The position numbers and the translations under genes were made by a program. Shown here piece after piece: positions 7,334 through 10,266 of a stretch of 10,266 nucleotides of DNA. Below the pieces are notes generated by a model. It did no database searches and was not told the origin of the DNA. It saw only the letters and a program-made list of their open reading frames with translations. Origin of the DNA: JBMORO01 sp049322295. Lineage in GTDB: Bacteria > Patescibacteriota > Minisyncoccia > RBG-13-40-8-A. Location: the NCBI GenBank assembly GCA_049322295.1, contig JBMORO010000038.1, positions 1-10,266 on the forward strand, in the 5' to 3' direction. Every line of letters starts with the position of its first letter. The stretch's first letter is position 1.

Positions 7334-7360
7334 AAAAAATCCCCTTATCGGGGATTTTTT
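7334..7360. terminator. Bidirectional intrinsic terminator
   Basis: An 11-bp perfect stem (A6, T, C4 pairing with G4, A, T6) with a five-base loop lies at 7345-7349. The A-tract on the left and T-tract on the right make the hairpin usable from both strands, which suits the two converging transcription units. It starts 13 bases after the propeller stop on the plus strand. On the minus strand it overlaps the last codons of the ligase gene, and the TAA stop (7345-7347) sits in its loop. Confidence 0.85.
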
Positions 7361-8646
7361 AATACGACCATCATTCCTATAATTAACCAAAACATAACTG
7401 ATAAATCATTTTTCCAATAAGTAGTATCAACTAGACCATGGACAAGAATATAAATCATCGCAGACATTACAATAATTGTAAAAATTGTAAATTTTAAATT
7501 ATAAATTTTAAAACCCATCCAGAAGAACCATGCCAATAGCCAGATAAAACCAATAAATCCAATTATTCCTGTTTGGAGTAGAAAGGCTAAATAAAGATTA
7601 TGAGGTTGGGGAACCCCCCAACGAGGATAAGCTGGAAAATAGTCTTGGAAAGTGCCTGGTCCAATACCTATAACTGGATAATCCCTAAAAACCTGCCAGG
7701 CCTTTTGCCAAATTTCTAAGCGAGAATTAAAAGAACGTCTACCTTGATCTGAATTTATTTTAAAATAAACTAAAATCACAATCAGGATTAAAGTTAAAGC
7801 TAAAAAAAATAAAATTATTTTTTTATTCTTTGTTCTGAACAAATAAACAGTCAACCAAAAAATCAAAGCCCCCAAAACTCCAAGCCAGGCACCAAAAGAT
7901 TTAGTAAAAAATAGAATAATTAATAATAAAAAAAGATTACTTATCAAGAAGACCATTCGTAGCCCGAACGGGCAAGGTGGTCCGACTTCTGTCGGACCGA
8001 GTGAGGGCGACCTGCCCGCCATCGGCTGTCGCCTCAGGCGACTGCAGGCGGGGATTGAGCGCGATGTCCCGCTGGGACATCGACGCGTGTCTTCGGATAA
8101 GTAATCTTTTTTAAAAACAACCAATCCAAGACTAATTACTAAAATCGGTGCCAGATACATAGCTAAATAATTAGGAGAAGTATAAAATGCTTGCAAACGC
8201 CCTTGCCCATCTAACTTTCCTAAAATTAAATAAATCAAAGAAACTATTGAAACTATAAATCCTGAAAAAATTAAGCTGTAAAATATTTTTTTAATTTGGT
8301 CAGTATTTTTAATAACAGAAACAATTACAATAAAAAATAATAAAGGATCTATAAACCAAGCTTTCCAAATTCCGGCACTAGTTCGTAAATTCCAAGAAAA
8401 AATAGTAGATATAGTAACTCCTATCAAAATCAAGACCACTGGCCAAATAATTCCCCTTGCCGTCCGTAGTCCCGATTTTGGTCGGGATGAAGGAGGGTTA
8501 AACCCTTTCTGAATCAGCCAGAAAATAAATAAAATATAAATTAATAATTCCAACATTGTAGTTGGAATATTAAAAATCTTAAACCGTATCAAATATAGGG
8601 GCAAACAAAAAATAATTAAATATATTCCCCATTCTGAAATTTTCAT
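7345..8646 (-). CDS. O-antigen ligase / polymerase (Wzy_C/WaaL-like) with palindromic in-frame insertions
   Basis: The 433-residue integral membrane protein has about ten hydrophobic helices and the family signature in the large loop near the C-terminus: RLEIWQKAWQVF (309-320), PVIGIGPGTF (324-333), then WGVPQPHNLYL with the conserved His-Asn (349-350), and a closing GIIGFIGF helix. Such enzymes join or polymerise lipid-linked glycans at the outer face of the cytoplasmic membrane. The ATG overlaps the stop of the upstream flippase (ATGA at 8643-8646), so translation is probably coupled. Two stretches do not look like family sequence: residues about 51-65 (NPPSSRPKSGLRTARG-like) and about 184-230 (Arg-, Pro-, Ser- and Gly-rich, with three Cys). 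Both are encoded by GC-rich palindromic DNA, yet keep the frame and fall in loops between helices. Ligase and polymerase cannot be told apart from sequence alone. Confidence 0.85.
   Translation of the reverse strand: MKISEWGIYLIIFCLPLYLIRFKIFNIPTTMLELLIYILFIFWLIQKGFNPPSSRPKSGLRTARGIIWPVVLILIGVTISTIFSWNLRTSAGIWKAWFIDPLLFFIVIVSVIKNTDQIKKIFYSLIFSGFIVSIVSLIYLILGKLDGQGRLQAFYTSPNYLAMYLAPILVISLGLVVFKKDYLSEDTRRCPSGTSRSIPACSRLRRQPMAGRSPSLGPTEVGPPCPFGLRMVFLISNLFLLLIILFFTKSFGAWLGVLGALIFWLTVYLFRTKNKKIILFFLALTLILIVILVYFKINSDQGRRSFNSRLEIWQKAWQVFRDYPVIGIGPGTFQDYFPAYPRWGVPQPHNLYLAFLLQTGIIGFIGFIWLLAWFFWMGFKIYNLKFTIFTIIVMSAMIYILVHGLVDTTYWKNDLSVMFWLIIGMMVVLKNPR
7957..8097. repeat. GC-rich palindromic element inserted in frame in the ligase gene
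   Basis: About 141 bases, roughly 92 of 135 counted bases G or C, lie in a gene that is otherwise strongly AT-rich. It holds several hairpins: an 8-bp stem with TTCT loop (7979-7986/7991-7998); a 6-bp stem with TCA loop (8028-8033/8037-8042) enclosed by 6-bp arms CCCGCC/GGCGGG (8015-8020/8047-8052); a 9-bp stem with GCT loop (8062-8070/8074-8082); and a short inverted GCCCG/CGGGC pair (7962-7973). The length is a multiple of three at the chosen borders, so the ligase frame is kept (residues about 184-230). The borders are estimated from the composition change and the protein alignment pattern, and may be off by a few bases. Confidence 0.75.
8461..8500. repeat. Short palindromic element inserted in frame in the ligase gene
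   Basis: A 6-bp stem TCCCGA/TCGGGA (8470-8475 and 8482-8487) with a six-base loop sits in a locally GC-rich patch encoding ligase residues about 50-65. On the plus strand it begins CGTAGTCCCGA (8465-8475), nearly the same as CGTAGCCCGA at the same edge of the larger element (7958-7967), so the two may belong to one repeat family. Borders are approximate. Confidence 0.55.
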
Positions 8647-10079
8647 ATCTCTTTTTTAATAAGCAATAAAATCTCCTCTTTTTTTATTCCTTTAATTAAA
8701 TAAAGTACAGTGAAATAAATAATTATCCCGCCAGCAACTAATAAAAACAAATTCCAACTCTTAAATAAATATAAAAATCCAGCCATAATTAAACCAGCTA
8801 GCAAGGGTTTAATAATATTAAATTGCGGGAAATAATTAATTGTTTTATAAATTAAGTAAATCATTAAAATAGTGACCAATAGTTCGGTAGCAACCGTAGT
8901 TGAGGCGGCGCCGAAATAAGAAAATTTAGGAATAAAAATTAAATTAGTTACCATATTAAAAATCATTCCGCCAAAATATATCCAGGCCCCAGTCTTTTGT
9001 TTATTTAAAGCGATAATACTATGACCAAATAAATTTCCTAAAAACATTAAACCAATAGCAAAAGATAAAATCTGTAATACCGGCGCTGAAGCACTAAATT
9101 GCTTTCCTCCAATTAAAACCACAATCGGTAAAGATAAAAATAAAAGACCAACTATTAAAGGAATAATAAAAATAATTAAAACATCTAAGGTTTTTTGAAA
9201 TACTTTTTTAAATTCATCTAAGCTAGCAAAAGCAAATTTAGAAAGTAGAGGCATTATTAAACCAACAAACATTGAAGGGAAAAATATTAAACCTTCAAGA
9301 ATCTTATAAGCAATATTATAAATACCAACATCAATAATTGGATTTATTGAGCCTCTATTGATAAATTTTAAAGAAAGAAAAATGGTATCAAATTTAAAAT
9401 AAATTAAGGTAAGAATAATAGAAGCAGCTATAGGAATGGCTGTTTTTAGTAATTCTTTCCAAAGAGAAAAATCAAAAGCTAAAGTTATAGGAATATGCCT
9501 TTTAGCAAATAAATAATTGAGAATAAAATTACCAAAACAGCTAATAATTAAAGCTAATAAAATTGAAAAGAAACCCAAATTAAAATGAATAAAAATAATT
9601 ACTAAACTCAATTGAATGATTCGACCAATAATATCAGCAAATCCGGCCTTATCTATTCTAAGATATTTCTGAAAAATTCCCATTAATACCTGGGAAGCAG
9701 ATAAAAATAAAAAACTAATAGAGCCAATAACTACTCCTAATTTTACTTGAGGAGCATAAGGGAAAAACCAAATTAAGATAATAGCTAATCCTAAGAATAT
9801 TAAAAGAGCAATAATTCTAAGTGTAAAAATATTACTAGCAATTTTTCTCTCATCAGCGCCTGGTCGAGATATTTCCCTAGTCATTAAGGAATAAAGACCT
9901 AAATCGGCTAAAATATTAAAAACATATAAAAAGGCTAAAATTAAACTGTAATTACCAAAACCTTCTTTGCCTAAATAACGGGTAATAAATCCTATACTAA
10001 TTAAAGAAAGGGCCACTGCGGTTACGCGTGCCCCAACCGAAATAATAGTATTATAGGCGATTTTTCTAACTATGGTCAT
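8643..10079 (-). CDS. Polysaccharide flippase (Wzx-like, MOP superfamily)
   Basis: The protein has 478 residues and about 12-14 hydrophobic helices along its length, with short basic loops. The N-terminus has the family pattern: a NTIISVGARV-type helix, then RYLGKEGFGNYSL (34-46) and a DLGLYSLMTREIS loop, typical of polysaccharide transport proteins of the MOP superfamily (Polysacc_synt family). Length fits the family. It should flip a lipid-linked glycan unit across the cytoplasmic membrane. The ATG at 10079 is three bases downstream of the KhpB stop; its TGA overlaps the ligase ATG. It thus sits between an RNA-binding protein gene and a ligase that would use its product. The assignment to the superfamily is firm; the substrate (O-antigen-like glycan, teichoic-like polymer or other) is unknown. 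Base composition and codon use match the neighbours, unlike the insertion in the ligase. Confidence 0.9.
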   Translation of the reverse strand: MTIVRKIAYNTIISVGARVTAVALSLISIGFITRYLGKEGFGNYSLILAFLYVFNILADLGLYSLMTREISRPGADERKIASNIFTLRIIALLIFLGLAIILIWFFPYAPQVKLGVVIGSISFLFLSASQVLMGIFQKYLRIDKAGFADIIGRIIQLSLVIIFIHFNLGFFSILLALIISCFGNFILNYLFAKRHIPITLAFDFSLWKELLKTAIPIAASIILTLIYFKFDTIFLSLKFINRGSINPIIDVGIYNIAYKILEGLIFFPSMFVGLIMPLLSKFAFASLDEFKKVFQKTLDVLIIFIIPLIVGLLFLSLPIVVLIGGKQFSASAPVLQILSFAIGLMFLGNLFGHSIIALNKQKTGAWIYFGGMIFNMVTNLIFIPKFSYFGAASTTVATELLVTILMIYLIYKTINYFPQFNIIKPLLAGLIMAGFLYLFKSWNLFLLVAGGIIIYFTVLYLIKGIKKEEILLLIKKEI

Positions 10080-10082
10080 ATA

Positions 10083-10266
10083 TTATGGATATAATCTAAC
10101 CACAACTTTTCTCTCCGGCTCTTCTCCAATGCTCTCAGTGGTTATATCCGGATATTCGGCTAATCTTAAGTGAATAAATCTTCTTTCATAAGCTGACATT
10201 GGTTCGAGGATAACGGGCTTTTTGGTCCTTCTAACTTTTTGAGCTACTTTTAAAGCTAAATCAGTT
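10083..10266 (-). CDS. khpB: KhpB/Jag RNA-binding protein, R3H domain (5' end outside window)
   Basis: Sixty C-terminal residues are visible; the gene continues beyond the right edge. They contain the R3H signature of KhpB (Jag): KPVILEPMSAYERRFIHL, with Arg and His spaced R-x3-H, then a PDITTESIGEEPERKVVV segment matching the end of the domain (family members have EGEEPxRxVVI). The complete protein would be expected to have a Jag N-terminal domain and a KH domain upstream. KhpB works with KhpA as an RNA-binding pair affecting cell division and envelope growth in Gram-positive bacteria. In many bacteria khpB follows yidC near rnpA and rpmH, which would lie to the right here, an inference the window cannot test. 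It ends in TAA three bases before the flippase ATG, so the genes are probably co-transcribed. Confidence 0.9.
   Translation of the reverse strand, partial: TDLALKVAQKVRRTKKPVILEPMSAYERRFIHLRLAEYPDITTESIGEEPERKVVVRLYP

Noticed and set aside
7605..7622. 7-bp inverted repeat GTTGGGG/CCCCAAC in the ligase gene
   Set aside because: It coincides with the conserved WGVPQPHN family motif, so protein constraint explains it better than an inserted element.
7957..8097. GC-rich segment as a CRISPR array, tRNA or structured RNA gene
   Set aside because: There are no regularly repeated units with spacers, no cloverleaf or CCA end, and the ligase frame passes through it; an inserted palindromic element fits better.
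8547..8568. 8-bp inverted repeat ATTCCAAC/GTTGGAAT in the ligase gene
   Set aside because: It is AT-rich, without the GC shift or edge motif of the two proposed elements, and encodes ordinary membrane-protein sequence.
8643..8645. TGA read as glycine (recoded CPR lineage)
   Set aside because: TGA ends the flippase where the family normally ends and overlaps the next start; no gene here has an internal TGA.

Overview
The window looks like a piece of a Candidate Phyla Radiation (Patescibacteria) genome, most likely a Parcubacteria-type lineage. The grounds are an AT-rich composition, genes packed with gaps of 0 to about 30 bases, almost no Shine-Dalgarno motifs before the ATGs, and a PrgI / split-VirB4 / two-helix pilin cluster with the typical CPR sequence pattern. 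TGA serves as an ordinary stop (flippase gene) and no gene needs it read as an amino acid, so the standard bacterial code fits and the TGA=Gly lineages (Gracilibacteria, Absconditabacteria) are unlikely. The lineage is inferred from protein character alone; no rRNA or tRNA is present.

Positions 1-7320, plus strand: one tightly packed run of nine genes. In order: the C-terminal part of a VirB6/TrbL-like protein (cut by the window edge), a small helical protein, a PrgI-family membrane protein, a stand-alone TraC-like VirB4 N-terminal domain, the VirB4 ATPase, a small polytopic membrane protein, a secreted beta-rich (PKD/Ig-like) protein, a VirB2/TrbC-like pilin with an eight-cysteine C-terminal domain, and a membrane-anchored TolB/WD40-like beta-propeller. 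Together they look like the core of a conjugation-type (type IV secretion) apparatus: inner-membrane channel (VirB6, PrgI), motor (VirB4), pilin (VirB2) and lineage-specific surface parts. No relaxase or VirD4 coupling protein is seen here, but the cluster is truncated on the left.

Positions 7334-7360: a strong, symmetrical hairpin with A/T tracts on both sides ends both converging transcription units. It also contains the last codons and the stop codon of the minus-strand ligase gene.

Positions 7345-10266, minus strand: reading leftwards, the C-terminal R3H domain of KhpB/Jag (cut by the window edge), a Wzx/MOP-superfamily flippase and a Wzy/WaaL-like O-antigen ligase or polymerase. They are spaced by 3 nt and by a 4-nt ATGA overlap. 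The last two should export and polymerise or ligate a surface glycan. The ligase gene carries two in-frame palindromic insertions, one about 140 bp long and about two-thirds GC in an otherwise AT-rich gene. Both lie in loops predicted to be cytoplasmic. They resemble in principle the coding-region palindromic elements known from Rickettsia and are the most unusual feature of the window.

There is no gene-free stretch longer than about 35 bases. No CRISPR array, RNA gene, insertion sequence or clear promoter was recognised.
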